A DNA stretch of 64,000 nt, taken from contig NZ_OX636706.1 of the NCBI RefSeq assembly GCF_951793255.1, forward strand, positions 248,001-312,000, given 5' to 3'. Below, piece by piece: positions 36,065 to 45,411 of the stretch. Origin of the DNA: Desulfovibrio piger. Lineage in GTDB: Bacteria > Desulfobacterota > Desulfovibrionia > Desulfovibrionales > Desulfovibrionaceae. Positions within the stretch are counted from its first letter, which is position 1. Each line of letters starts with the position of its first letter. Under the pieces are notes generated by a model, which had not been told where the DNA came from, searched no databases, and worked only from the letters and a program-made list of their open reading frames with translations. Made by a program: the position numbers and the translations under genes.

Positions 36065-38467
36065 ATGCTGCTTTCTCTTTCGTGGCTGCGCGAATTCGTC
36101 CCGTATGAAGGCACGGCACAGGAGCTGGGCGACCGGCTGACCATGCTGGGCCTGGAACTGGAAGAAATCGTGCGCCCCTATGACGCCATCGCCCCCATCG
36201 TGGTGGGCCATGTGGTGGAATGCGTCGACCATCCCGAATCCGACCACCTGCACATCTGCAAGGTGGACGCCGGCCAGGGCGAACTGCTGGACATCGTCTG
36301 CGGCGCCCCCAACGTGGCCGCCGGCCAGAAAGTCCCCGTGGCCCTGGTGGGCACCACCATGCCCGGCGGCCTGATCATCAAGAAGGCCAAGCTGCGCGGC
36401 GCTCCCTCCTTCGGCATGATCTGCTCCGAACGCGAGCTGGGCCTCACCGAAGACCACAGCGGCATCATGGTTCTGCCCGACAGCGCCGTGCCCGGCACCC
36501 GTCTGGTGGACACCCTGGAGCTGGACCGCGAGGTGCTGGACATCTCCATCACCCCCAACCGCGCCGACTGTCTCTCCGTGCTGGGCCTGGCCCGCGAGAC
36601 CGCCCTGGCCTTCAACCTGCCCCTGACCATCCCCGAACTGCCCCTGTGCGAGGACGGCCCGGCCCGCGACCTGCCCAGCGTGGAAGTCAGCGATCCCGAG
36701 CTGTGCAACCTTTACGCCGGCCGCGTCATCGCCGGCGTCAAGATCGCTCCCTCGCCCATGCGCATCCGTCACCGTCTGCATGCCGTGGGCGTGCGTCCCA
36801 TCTCCAACATCGTGGACGTGACCAACTACATCCTCTTCGAATGCGGCCAGCCCCTGCATTCCTTCGACCTGGACAAGCTGCGCGGCAACCGCATCATCGT
36901 CAGCCCCGCCGCCCAGGGCGAGAAGATCGTCACCCTGGACGGCCAGGAACGCACCCTCGATCCCCGTGACCTCTGCATCCGCGACGCCGAACGCGCCGTG
37001 GCCCTGGCCGGTGTCATGGGTGGCCAGGCCACCGAGATCGACGATGCCAGCACCAACGTCTTCCTGGAAAGCGCCGTGTTCCGTCCCGGCACCATCCGCA
37101 AAACCTCGCGCCGTCTGGGCCTGTCGTCCGAATCCTCCTACCGCTTCGAACGCGGCATCGACCACAAGCGCTCCATCTGGGCCCTGGACCGTGCCTGCGC
37201 CATGATGGTGGCCGCTGCCGGCGGCAAGGTCTGCCCCGGCTACACCCTGGCCGAGCCCAAGCCCTTCGTGCCCGTGCAGATCGAGTTCCGCCCCGCCCGC
37301 GCCAACGCCCTGCTGGGCGTGGAACTGAGCCGCGACTTCGACGAGAAGGTGCTCTCCGGCATGGGCTGCGCCATCGAGAAGACCAGCGACGACAGCTGGC
37401 AGGTCACCCAGCCCAGCTGGCGCCCCGACCTGACCCGCGAAGCCGACCTCATCGAAGAAGTGGGCCGTGTGCACGGTCTGGACACCATCGCCCCCGAACT
37501 GCCCGCCTTCCTGCAGGATCTGGGCCGCGCCGGCGAACCCATGTCCACCTTCCAGTTCTGGTCCCGCCTGCGCCACTGGGGCGCCGGTCTGGGCCTCAAC
37601 GAAGCCGTCAACTACAGCTTCGTGGGCCACAAGGATCTGGACCTGCTGGGCCTGCCCGCCGAAGGCCGCATCTCCATCATGAACCCGCTCTCCGCCGAAC
37701 AGGATGCCCTGCGCACCGTGCTGGCCCCCGGCCTGCTGCATGACCTGCGCAACAACCTGGCCCAGGGCGCCGCGGGCGTGCGCCTGTTCGAGCTGGCCAA
37801 CACCTTCACGGCCGCTCCCAGCGACGATCCCCACGCCACCGGCGCCAGCGAGACCGGCATGCTGGGCGTGCTCCTCTACGGCCAGCGCCACGACAGCGCC
37901 TGGCCGCATGTGGAAGCCGACATGGATTACAGCGACCTCAAGGGCATCGTGGAGCACCTGCTGCACTTCCTCAACCTGTCCGCCCCCGTGTGCGAACTGG
38001 CCGAGAGCCACCCCTACCTGCTGCCCTGCGTGCGCCTGAGCGTGGACGGCACCGAGGTGGGCGTCATGGGCCGCGTGCGTCCCGAGATGGCCGACAGCTT
38101 CCACGCCCGCAAGGACGTCTGGCTGGCCGAGCTCAACCTCGACGTGCTGCGCCGCCTGCATGATGCCGCCCAGCTGCGCTTCCAGAGCCTGGCCGTCTTC
38201 CCGCCGGTGCGCCGCGACATCACCGTGGCCGCCCCTGTGGGCGTGACCGTGGGCGCCATCCTGGACCAGATCATGGGCCAGAAGCAGCCCCTGCTGGAAG
38301 GCGCCGTGCTGGTGGACAGCTTCAGCCCCGAAGGCAGCGACGAACGCAACCTCACCTTCCGCCTGACCTTCCGTCACGCCGAGCGCACCCTCAAGGATGC
38401 GGAAGTGGACAAAGTGCGGGAAAAGGTGGCACAATCCCTGGTGCAGGAGCTGGGCGTACGCATCTAG
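36065..38467 (+). CDS. pheT: Phenylalanyl-tRNA synthetase beta subunit
   Basis: An 800-residue editing and tRNA-binding subunit. The N-terminal tRNA-binding (EMAP-like) domain includes VVGHVVECVDHPESDHLHIC. The B3/B4 editing domain includes IVDVTNYILFECGQPLHSFD and VALAGVMGGQATEIDDASTN. B5 follows, then the catalytic-like domain (FWSRLRHWGAGLGLNEAVNY) and the C-terminal ferredoxin-fold anticodon domain ending LTFRHAERTLKDAEVDKVRE. Full length; partner of pheS. Confidence 0.98.
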   Translation: MLLSLSWLREFVPYEGTAQELGDRLTMLGLELEEIVRPYDAIAPIVVGHVVECVDHPESDHLHICKVDAGQGELLDIVCGAPNVAAGQKVPVALVGTTMPGGLIIKKAKLRGAPSFGMICSERELGLTEDHSGIMVLPDSAVPGTRLVDTLELDREVLDISITPNRADCLSVLGLARETALAFNLPLTIPELPLCEDGPARDLPSVEVSDPELCNLYAGRVIAGVKIAPSPMRIRHRLHAVGVRPISNIVDVTNYILFECGQPLHSFDLDKLRGNRIIVSPAAQGEKIVTLDGQERTLDPRDLCIRDAERAVALAGVMGGQATEIDDASTNVFLESAVFRPGTIRKTSRRLGLSSESSYRFERGIDHKRSIWALDRACAMMVAAAGGKVCPGYTLAEPKPFVPVQIEFRPARANALLGVELSRDFDEKVLSGMGCAIEKTSDDSWQVTQPSWRPDLTREADLIEEVGRVHGLDTIAPELPAFLQDLGRAGEPMSTFQFWSRLRHWGAGLGLNEAVNYSFVGHKDLDLLGLPAEGRISIMNPLSAEQDALRTVLAPGLLHDLRNNLAQGAAGVRLFELANTFTAAPSDDPHATGASETGMLGVLLYGQRHDSAWPHVEADMDYSDLKGIVEHLLHFLNLSAPVCELAESHPYLLPCVRLSVDGTEVGVMGRVRPEMADSFHARKDVWLAELNLDVLRRLHDAAQLRFQSLAVFPPVRRDITVAAPVGVTVGAILDQIMGQKQPLLEGAVLVDSFSPEGSDERNLTFRLTFRHAERTLKDAEVDKVREKVAQSLVQELGVRI

Positions 38468-38624
38468 CCCCCTGCCCCTTCCGTACCGGGCGAGCCGTGC
38501 CCGCCCCGTGACGGAAGTGCTGCTGATACGGTATTCCACGGGCTGCGGCCCCCCTTGCGGGGCCGCGGTCCGTGGTGCTGCGTGCGGCCCCGGCCCGCGC
38601 GGTGAAACCCGCAAGAGAGGGAGC

Positions 38625-38966
38625 ATGTCGGAAAAACTCTACAAGATCGGCCAAGCCGCCGCCCTGCTCAACCTCAATACTTCCGTGCTGCGTTTCTGGG
38701 AAACGGTGTTCCCCCAGCTGACTCCCCGGCGTACGGACTCGGGCCAGCGTTTCTACAGCGAAGAGGACATGGCCCTGCTGCGCCGCATCCAGCAGCTGCT
38801 GCACCAGAAGGGCATGACCATAGAAGGCGCGCGCCGCATCCTGGACGGCAGCGCCACCCTGGACGAGGTCCTGCCGGAACGCGCCGCCAGCAAGCGCGAT
38901 CCGGCCCTGATGCTGAAGCTGAAAAACGAGCTGACCGAGCTGCGCCGCGTTCTGGCCGGCCGGTGA
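38625..38966 (+). CDS. MerR-family transcriptional regulator
   Basis: A 113-residue protein. The winged HTH is KLYKIGQAAALLNLNTSVLR with FWETVFPQLTPRRTDSGQRF, typical of MerR proteins found after pheT-ihfA in proteobacteria. A helical dimerisation part (EDMALLRRIQQLLHQKGMTI) and a short C-terminus without Cys follow, so no metal site is evident. The start is ATG 38625 with GAGGGAG upstream. The ihfA gene usually found between pheT and this regulator is absent here. Confidence 0.9.
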   Translation: MSEKLYKIGQAAALLNLNTSVLRFWETVFPQLTPRRTDSGQRFYSEEDMALLRRIQQLLHQKGMTIEGARRILDGSATLDEVLPERAASKRDPALMLKLKNELTELRRVLAGR

Positions 38967-39038
38967 TCCCCTGTCCTGCCGCTCCGGCAGTACGCCGCGG
39001 CGGTCCTGCACGACAGGCAGCGCACCACAGGATGCCGC

Positions 39039-39770
39039 ATGATCCTTTCTCCTTCCCTGCTCTCCGCCGATTTCTCCCGTCTGGCCGACGAGCTCGCCGC
39101 CCTTGAGGCCGCGGGCATCTCCTGGCTGCACCTGGACATCATGGACGGGGCCTTCGTGCCCAATATCACCTTTGGCCAGCCCGTCATCAAAAGCCTGCGC
39201 AAACGCAGCAGCAAACTTTTCTTCGACGTGCACCTCATGATCGAGGAGCCCGCCCGCTATCTGGAATCCTTCCGTGATGCCGGGGCCGACATGCTGGTCA
39301 TCCATGCCGAGGCCGACCGCCACCCCCAGCGCACCCTCAGCGAGATCCGCCGCCTGGGCATGAAAGCCGGTCTGGCCTTCAACCCCGGTACGGACATCGC
39401 CTCCCTGCGCTGGCTGGCCCCCGATCTGGACATGGTGCTGGTCATGAGCGTGAACCCCGGCTTCTCCGGCCAGAAGTTCATCCCCCAGAGCTTCGACAAG
39501 ATCCGCGCCACCCGCGCCATGCTCAACGCCGCCGGTGCCGGGGACGTGCTCATCCAGGTGGACGGCGGCGCCTGCCCCGAGAACTCCGCGCAGCTGGTGG
39601 CCGCCGGTGCCGACGTGCTGGTCTCGGGCTCGGCCTTCTTCGGCCATCCGCCCTATGACCAGTGCCATCAGAAATTCCAGGCCGCCGCCCAGGCTGCGGC
39701 CGATAATGCCCACAATGCCCGTTGCGCTGCGGCCGCCCTGTGGCAGCCCGGCCGCGCCCTGAAAAAATAA
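39039..39770 (+). CDS. rpe: Ribulose-phosphate 3-epimerase
   Basis: A metal-dependent TIM-barrel epimerase interconverting ribulose-5-P and xylulose-5-P in the pentose phosphate pathway; 243 residues. Motifs: [20 protein letters not shown], the first signature [16 protein letters not shown], the second [15 protein letters not shown], and [20 protein letters not shown] for phosphate binding. tkt follows after 19 bases, so the two non-oxidative pentose-phosphate steps are co-expressed. Confidence 0.97.
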   Translation: MILSPSLLSADFSRLADELAALEAAGISWLHLDIMDGAFVPNITFGQPVIKSLRKRSSKLFFDVHLMIEEPARYLESFRDAGADMLVIHAEADRHPQRTLSEIRRLGMKAGLAFNPGTDIASLRWLAPDLDMVLVMSVNPGFSGQKFIPQSFDKIRATRAMLNAAGAGDVLIQVDGGACPENSAQLVAAGADVLVSGSAFFGHPPYDQCHQKFQAAAQAAADNAHNARCAAAALWQPGRALKK

Positions 39771-39789
39771 CTCAACAAAGGACCGCATC

Positions 39790-41784
39790 ATGCCTACCCG
39801 CAGACAGTGTGCCAACGCCATCCGCGCCCTTGCCATCGACGCCATCGAGAAGTCCCGTTCCGGTCATCCCGGCGCCCCCCTGGGCATGGCCGACATGGCC
39901 GAAGCCCTCTGGCGCCACGGCTTCAAACACAATCCCGCCAATCCCGGCTGGATGGATCGTGACCGCTTCGTGCTGTCCAACGGTCACGCCTCCATGCTGC
40001 TCTATGCCGTGCTGCACCTCACCGGCTACGACCTGAGCATGGACGACATCCGCAACTTCCGCCAGCTGGGCTCCCGCACCCCCGGCCATCCCGAATGCGA
40101 CGTGACCCCCGGCGTGGAAATGACCACCGGTCCCCTGGGTCAGGGCATCTCGTCCGCCGTGGGCATGGCCCTGGCCGAAAAGATGCTGGCCACCCGCTTC
40201 AACACCCCCGAGCACACGGTCATCGACCACCACACCTACGTGTTCCTCGGTGACGGCTGCCTCATGGAAGGCGTGTCCCACGAAGCCTGTTCCCTGGCCG
40301 GCGTGTGGGGCCTGGGCAAGCTCATCGCCCTGTACGACTCCAACGGCATCTCCATCGACGGCAAGATCGACGGCTGGTTCACCGAAGACGTGGCCGCCCG
40401 CTACAAAGCCTACGGCTGGCAGGTCATCGGTCCCGTGGACGGCCATGACGCCGAGGCCCTGGACGCCGCCCTGGCCGAAGCCCGCGCCGACGCCGAGCAT
40501 CCCAGCCTCATCATCTGCAAGACCCACATCGGTTTCGGTTCCTCCAAGGCCGACTCCGCCTCCTGCCACGGCTCGCCCCTGGGCGTGGACGTGGCCGCCG
40601 CCACCTGTGCCGCTCTGGAATGGCATCAGCCCGCTTTCTCCGTGCCGGACGACATCGCCGCCGCCTGGGACGCCCGTGAAGCCGGCAAGAAGGCCGAAGC
40701 CGAATGGCAGGCCCGTTTCGACGCCTACCGCGCCGCCTGTCCCGAGCTGGCCGCCGAACTGGAACGCCGCATGAAGGGCGACCTGCCCGCTGACTGGGCC
40801 GACATCGCCGCCGCCATGGTCAAGAAGGCCGTGGAAGCCGGTGAGAGCATCGCCACCCGCGTGGCCTCCAAGAAGGCCCTGGAAGAACTGGTGGGCAACC
40901 TGCCCGAGATGCTGGGCGGTTCCGCCGACCTGACCGGTTCCGTGGGCACCAAGACCAGCCATTCCGTGAACTTCGATCCCGCCACCTGCACCGGCAACTA
41001 TCTGGCCTACGGTGTGCGCGAGTTCGGCATGAGCGCCATCATGAACGGTCTGGCCCTGCACGGCGGCTTCATCCCCTACGCCGGCACCTTCATGGTCTTC
41101 TCCGATTACGCCAAGAACGCCCTGCGTCTGGCGGCCCTCATGGGCACCCGTGCGGTCTGGGTCTTCACCCACGACTCCATCGGTGTGGGCGAGGACGGCC
41201 CCACCCACCAGCCCATCGAACAGGTGCCCGGTCTGCGCCTCATGCCCGGCCTGGATGTCTGGCGTCCCTGCGACACCGTGGAGACCGCCGTTGCCTGGCA
41301 GTGCGCCCTGGAGAACGCCCACCGTCCCACCTGCCTCTCGCTCTCGCGCCAGAACCTGCCCTTCGTCAGCCGCGACGAGGCCCAGGTGCAGGCCATCGCC
41401 CGCGGCGGCTACGTGCTGCGTGACTGCGACGGCACCCCCGAGCTCATCCTCATGGCCACCGGCTCCGAAGTGGGCATCACCCTTGAGGCCGCCGAGGCCC
41501 TGACCGCCGAAGGGCGCAAGGTGCGCGTGGTCTCCATGCCCTGCTGCGAGCGCTTCGACGCCCAGGATGCCGCCTATCGCGAAAGCGTGCTGCCCGCCGC
41601 CGTGCGTGCCCGCGTGGCCGTGGAAGCCGCTGCCGCCGACTACTGGCGCAAGTATGTGGGCCTGGACGGTGCCGTGCTCGGCATGACCACCTTCGGTGCC
41701 TCCGGCCCGGGCAAGGCCCTGGCCGAACACTTCGGCTTCACCTCCGCCCACCTGGCCGACATGGCCCGCCAGCTGCTGGGCTAA
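39790..41784 (+). CDS. tkt: Transketolase
   Basis: A thiamine-diphosphate enzyme of 664 residues moving two-carbon units between sugar phosphates. The N-terminal domain contains [20 protein letters not shown], the TPP motif [20 protein letters not shown] and the substrate loop [18 protein letters not shown]. The pyrimidine domain has [20 protein letters not shown] and [18 protein letters not shown]. The C-terminal domain is present. Downstream of rpe in one operon, ending in a strong terminator. Confidence 0.97.
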   Translation: MPTRRQCANAIRALAIDAIEKSRSGHPGAPLGMADMAEALWRHGFKHNPANPGWMDRDRFVLSNGHASMLLYAVLHLTGYDLSMDDIRNFRQLGSRTPGHPECDVTPGVEMTTGPLGQGISSAVGMALAEKMLATRFNTPEHTVIDHHTYVFLGDGCLMEGVSHEACSLAGVWGLGKLIALYDSNGISIDGKIDGWFTEDVAARYKAYGWQVIGPVDGHDAEALDAALAEARADAEHPSLIICKTHIGFGSSKADSASCHGSPLGVDVAAATCAALEWHQPAFSVPDDIAAAWDAREAGKKAEAEWQARFDAYRAACPELAAELERRMKGDLPADWADIAAAMVKKAVEAGESIATRVASKKALEELVGNLPEMLGGSADLTGSVGTKTSHSVNFDPATCTGNYLAYGVREFGMSAIMNGLALHGGFIPYAGTFMVFSDYAKNALRLAALMGTRAVWVFTHDSIGVGEDGPTHQPIEQVPGLRLMPGLDVWRPCDTVETAVAWQCALENAHRPTCLSLSRQNLPFVSRDEAQVQAIARGGYVLRDCDGTPELILMATGSEVGITLEAAEALTAEGRKVRVVSMPCCERFDAQDAAYRESVLPAAVRARVAVEAAAADYWRKYVGLDGAVLGMTTFGASGPGKALAEHFGFTSAHLADMARQLLG

Positions 41785-41849
41785 GGGCTGACATGAGCTG
41801 TTGCGGAGAGAGGCCTGTGCTTTAGGGCCCCCCCACACGTGTGAAACCA

Positions 41850-41897
41850 AGGCCCGGGATCGCGGGATGACATATCCCCAGGTCCCGGGCCTTTTTG
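41850..41897 (+). terminator. Terminator of rpe-tkt
   Basis: AGGCCCGGGA (41850-41859) pairs with TCCCGGGCCT (41883-41892) across a 23-base loop, followed by TTTT. Confidence 0.75.
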
Positions 41898-42265
41898 CGT
41901 CCTGCCCAAAGAGGACAAATTCCATGCTGGCGGGCGTGGATGAATCGGGCCGCAGCCATGTCCCTGCCGCCAAGAGCGGGACGAACATGACCTTGCTTGC
42001 CCCTACCCCCGAGAGATGCCGGGCCGTATCCTCCTGACGGGCCCGACATTCCGAGCAAACAGATATCCTCCTGAGGACATCGCACCATGCCGTCCTCCCG
42101 TCCGAAGGCGGGACAGCGGTTGCCGGATATTCCGCTAACGGCATCCTCTTTGACCTTTGGGGCCGGGCTGGACTTTCCTCTTCGGGGAACATATCTTTTT
42201 GACAAACCGGACGCCGTGTCCCGGCCCTTCCCGGTGATCCCTTCCCTGACAAAAAGGAGGCAGAC
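41898..42265. other. Gap between tkt and pgk
   Basis: About 370 bases with no supportable gene. It should contain the pgk promoter, but no clear -35/-10 pair was found. The strong ribosome site of pgk (AAAGGAGG) is at its end. Confidence 0.4.
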
Positions 42266-43438
42266 ATGCCCATCAGACTGTTGCAGGACATGGAGTGCAG
42301 CGGCAAGACCGTTGTCATCCGCCAGGATCTCAACGTGCCCATGAAGGATGGCCGCATCACCAACGACAAACGTATCCGTGCGGCCCTGCCCGGCATCCGC
42401 ATGGCGCTGGACAAGGGCGCGGGCGTGGTCCTGCTCTCGCATCTGGGCCGTCCCACCGAAGGCGTGGTGGAAGAAAAGTTCTCCCTGGCGCCGGTGGCTG
42501 CCCACCTTTCCGGCCTGCTGGGCCGTCCCGTGAAGCTGGCCGCCGACTTCGACGCCGCCAAGGCCGCTCCCGGTGAAGTGGTGCTGCTGGAGAACATCCG
42601 CTTCTTCAAGGGCGAAAAGAAGAACGATCCCGAACTGGCCGCCAAACTGGCCGCTCTGGGCGACATCTATGTCATGGACGCCTTCGGGGCCGCCCACCGC
42701 GCCCATTCCTCCACCGAAGGGGCCGTGCGCGCCGCCAAGGTGGCCTGCGCCGGGCCGCTCATGGCCGCCGAGCTGGACGCCTTCGCCAAGGTGCTGGATG
42801 CTCCCGCCCGTCCGCTGATGGCCATCATCGGCGGTTCCAAGGTCTCCACCAAGCTGGGCCTGCTGGACAACCTGCTGGGCAAGGTGGATACCCTCATCGT
42901 GGGCGGCGGCATCGCCAACACCTTCCTGGCCGCTGCCGGTTACAGCGTGGGCACCTCCCTGTATGAGCCCGAGCTGGTGGACGATGCCAAAAAGGTCATG
43001 GCCAAGGCCAAGGAACTGGGCAAGACCCTGCCCCTGCCCGTGGACGTGGTCACGGCCAGGGAACTGGCCCCCGGCCAGACCGCCACGGTCTGCGACGTGG
43101 ACAAGGTGCCCGCTGACGAGATGATCCTGGACGTGGGTCCCAAGACCGTGGAACTGTACGCCGGTCTGTTGCAGAAGGCTGCCACCGTGGTCTGGAACGG
43201 CCCCGTGGGCGCCTTTGAGACCGATCCCTTCGGCGCGGGCACCAAGGCCCTGGCCGAAGCCCTGGCGGCTTCCCCCGCCTTCGTGGTGGTGGGCGGCGGC
43301 GACTCCGTGGCCGCTGTGGAAAGCTACGGCCTGGCCGACAAGATGGGCTACATCTCCACCGGCGGCGGCGCCTCCCTGGAGCTGCTGGAAGGCAAACTGC
43401 TGCCCTCCGTGGCCGCCCTGCAGGATCGCGGCGAATAA
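42266..43438 (+). CDS. pgk: Phosphoglycerate kinase
   Basis: A glycolytic enzyme of 390 residues that makes ATP from 1,3-bisphosphoglycerate. The N-domain has VIRQDLNVPMKDGRITNDKR with the substrate Asp/Asn pair, LLSHLGRPTEGV and LLENIRFFKGEKKND. FGAAHRAHSSTEG is the hinge-region motif. The C-domain nucleotide site includes IGGSKVSTKLGLLDNLL, WNGPVGAFE and GGGDSVAAVE. GGAGG lies six bases before the ATG. It is transcribed alone. Confidence 0.98.
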   Translation: MPIRLLQDMECSGKTVVIRQDLNVPMKDGRITNDKRIRAALPGIRMALDKGAGVVLLSHLGRPTEGVVEEKFSLAPVAAHLSGLLGRPVKLAADFDAAKAAPGEVVLLENIRFFKGEKKNDPELAAKLAALGDIYVMDAFGAAHRAHSSTEGAVRAAKVACAGPLMAAELDAFAKVLDAPARPLMAIIGGSKVSTKLGLLDNLLGKVDTLIVGGGIANTFLAAAGYSVGTSLYEPELVDDAKKVMAKAKELGKTLPLPVDVVTARELAPGQTATVCDVDKVPADEMILDVGPKTVELYAGLLQKAATVVWNGPVGAFETDPFGAGTKALAEALAASPAFVVVGGGDSVAAVESYGLADKMGYISTGGGASLELLEGKLLPSVAALQDRGE

Positions 43439-43449
43439 CTGACGCTCTT

Positions 43450-43482
43450 CCCGGAGGGGCCCGTCCCCTCCGGGATTTTTTT
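43450..43482 (+). terminator. Terminator of pgk
   Basis: A perfect 10-bp stem (CCCGGAGGGG at 43450-43459 with CCCCTCCGGG at 43465-43474), five-base loop, A then seven T. Confidence 0.9.
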
Positions 43483-43795
43483 GTCTCCGGCCCGGGACTC
43501 GGACGCTGACCAGCCCGCGAGTCCGGCGCGCCTGGCCCGCAGAGCGCCACAAGGCTGTTGCCCTGCCGCCCCTCCCCCGGCAAGTTTCCCTGCCCTGGAA
43601 TGATGAGGGAAAGCTTTCCCGGCCTGTTCTTTCTCTGCCCCGAACGAGTTTTTTTCGTCTTCCGGCCCCGTCAATGCCTCCGGCACGTTGCGCGGACGGC
43701 CCGGCTGGGGTATCATCGCGCTGCGTCCGGCAGGGGGAGCCCCTTTGCCGTACCACCGTCCGCGGGCCCCGGGCCCGCCCCCTCTTTTGTCTTTT
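43483..43795. other. Gap between pgk and the methyltransferase gene
   Basis: About 310 bases with no gene supported. The methyltransferase frame is open back to 43688, but the stretch before 43796 is poor coding sequence without a ribosome site. Confidence 0.4.
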
Positions 43796-43807
43796 ATGGA
43801 GGAAAAT

Positions 43808-44581
43808 GTGCGGCGTTTTTATCAGGAAAGCTGGCAGGGAATCCCGTTTACGTCATTCTCGCACATTTCTTTTTTCCATCTGGCGGAACCCAAGTTTTAC
43901 GCCACCTTCTATGAAGAGCTGTTCCGGCGCTTCAAGGACTGGGACGATCTGCCCGCCCTCTGGCGGCAGAACAAGCGCAAGGACGCCCAGTGGCTGGCCG
44001 CCCGCCTGCGCGAACAGGCCGCCCTGCGTCCTGAAGGTTCCGGCCCGCTGCGTGTGCTCTCCATCGGCAGCGGCGTAGGCTATATGGAACATTGTCTGGT
44101 GGAGGAGATGTCGGCCGACGAGCTGGAGCTGCACGTCAACGAGCCCAGCACCGTCAGCATGCGCTGGCTGCGCCGTCATGTGCCCAACGAGCGCATGTAT
44201 ATCGGCATGCCCCCGGCCTGCCTGCCGCCGGACGTCTTTTATGACGTCATCTATCTTTCGGCCGTGGACTACAGCATCCCCACCCGCGAGCTCCAGCACC
44301 TGCTGGGCGAACTGCGGGCACAGCTCGTGCCCGGCGGCCAGCTCATCTGCCTTTCGGCCTCGCTGCTGCAGGAAGACAGCTTCATCGGCAGTTTCGTCAA
44401 CGCCCTCAAGATCGTCATCCGCGGCTTCCTGCACTTCCTGGGCATCCGCCGCCAGCAGTTCTGGGGCTGGCGCCGTACCCGCGACGAATACCGCGAGCTG
44501 CTGCGCAAGGCGGATTTCCGTCATCTGGAAGACGGCTGGCTGGAAGACGGTTTCGAGACCTACTGGATACGCGGCTGTTAG
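43808..44581 (+). CDS. Class I SAM-dependent methyltransferase-like protein
   Basis: A 257-residue cytoplasmic protein. The start is probably GTG 43808, five bases after GGAGG; an ATG at 43796 precedes that site. The SAM-binding glycine motif is RVLSIGSGVGYMEHCLVEEM, with the acidic strand-2 end ELHVNEPSTVSM and a later FYDVIYLSAVDYSIPTRELQ in the position of motif II. The amphipathic segment SFVNALKIVIRGFLHFLGIR may touch the membrane. The substrate is unknown. Monocistronic, with a terminator that overlaps the end of the FliM-like frame. Confidence 0.8.
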   Translation: MRRFYQESWQGIPFTSFSHISFFHLAEPKFYATFYEELFRRFKDWDDLPALWRQNKRKDAQWLAARLREQAALRPEGSGPLRVLSIGSGVGYMEHCLVEEMSADELELHVNEPSTVSMRWLRRHVPNERMYIGMPPACLPPDVFYDVIYLSAVDYSIPTRELQHLLGELRAQLVPGGQLICLSASLLQEDSFIGSFVNALKIVIRGFLHFLGIRRQQFWGWRRTRDEYRELLRKADFRHLEDGWLEDGFETYWIRGC

Positions 44582-44602
44582 CCCGACCCGAAGATATCCC
44601 TG

Positions 44603-45307
44603 CTAGATGATCCCGGATGCGCCTGCCGCGTCCGGGATATTTTTTTCCCGGCCGGGACCGGGCAAGGCCGAGCGTACGGCAAGATGGGTGCTGAAATCCT
44701 CGGGCAGGCACAGACACAGGGCCCCGGCACGGCCGCCCAGCAGGCTGCGGAAGGCCAGATGCCAGACCGGCTGCTCATCGGGGGTCAAGACGGCCAGACG
44801 CGGCAGGGAGGAGCTGTGGCCGCAGCGGGGATGCCAGGACGACGGTTTGCTGGCCAGATCGAAGGCGGCCAGGAAGCGGTCCGCGAACTTGCGGGCCAGC
44901 ATGGTCTCCAGCGCGGTCAGGGGACGCCGGTCGGGGCGCTCGAAGCCCCCCGCGCCGAAAAATTCTTCCAGCAGGCTGAAGACGAAGGCTCTGTCCAGCA
45001 CGAGCAGCGCGGGCTCTTTCAGGCCCTCCAGCTCCACGGCACAGCAACAGGAAGCCTCGCGTATGCTGTCCGCCACGCTGCCGAAGGGACGGCGGCGCAC
45101 AGGCAGCGGCGTCAGCTCCAGCAGGCGCCCCCGCTGCTCCTCCATGCTGGCGGCGCACAGGCGGGCGCAGCGCGCGGCCAGGGCATCCAGCCGGGCTTCG
45201 TCGTCCGCAGGGGCGGCCGCTCCGGCCGGCGGAGCGTCATTCCCTCCGGCGGCAGGCAGGCCGTGCAACAGGGCGGCGATCTCTTCCTGTGAAAGTATGC
45301 TGCTCAT
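44603..45307 (-). CDS. FliM-like flagellar switch protein lacking the C-terminal SpoA domain
   Basis: A 234-residue product from ATG 45307 (MSSILSQEEIAALLHGLPAA), which carries the FliM N-terminal CheY-binding motif LSQEEIAALL. The middle CheC-like domain follows (ARLDALAARCARLCAASMEE, LEGLKEPALLVLDRAFVFSL, LEEFFGAGGF, RPLTALETMLARKFADRFLA). FliM normally has about 330 residues and ends in a FliN-like SpoA domain; this frame stops after about 200 recognisable residues, and its last codons are the methyltransferase terminator. It is either a decayed gene or a short variant. No other flagellar gene is in the window. Confidence 0.7.
   Translation of the reverse strand: MSSILSQEEIAALLHGLPAAGGNDAPPAGAAAPADDEARLDALAARCARLCAASMEEQRGRLLELTPLPVRRRPFGSVADSIREASCCCAVELEGLKEPALLVLDRAFVFSLLEEFFGAGGFERPDRRPLTALETMLARKFADRFLAAFDLASKPSSWHPRCGHSSSLPRLAVLTPDEQPVWHLAFRSLLGGRAGALCLCLPEDFSTHLAVRSALPGPGREKNIPDAAGASGII
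44610..44646 (+). terminator. Terminator of the methyltransferase gene
   Basis: ATCCCGGA (44610-44617) with TCCGGGAT (44631-44638), extended inward by GCG/CGC, followed by A and seven T. The minus-strand FliM-like frame runs through it. Confidence 0.88.
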
Positions 45308-45411
45308 GACTGTCGATTTCCCGTAGTTTGCGACAAAGAATGCAAGAACGAGGCCAAACGCCCGGGCCTCCGAGGCTTGCCTTGCCCGGCGCCTTGAGGC
45401 AGTGTGGCGGC

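Noticed and set aside
41801..42037. 78-residue plus-strand frame after tkt
   Set aside because: It reads through the tkt terminator and lacks a ribosome site.
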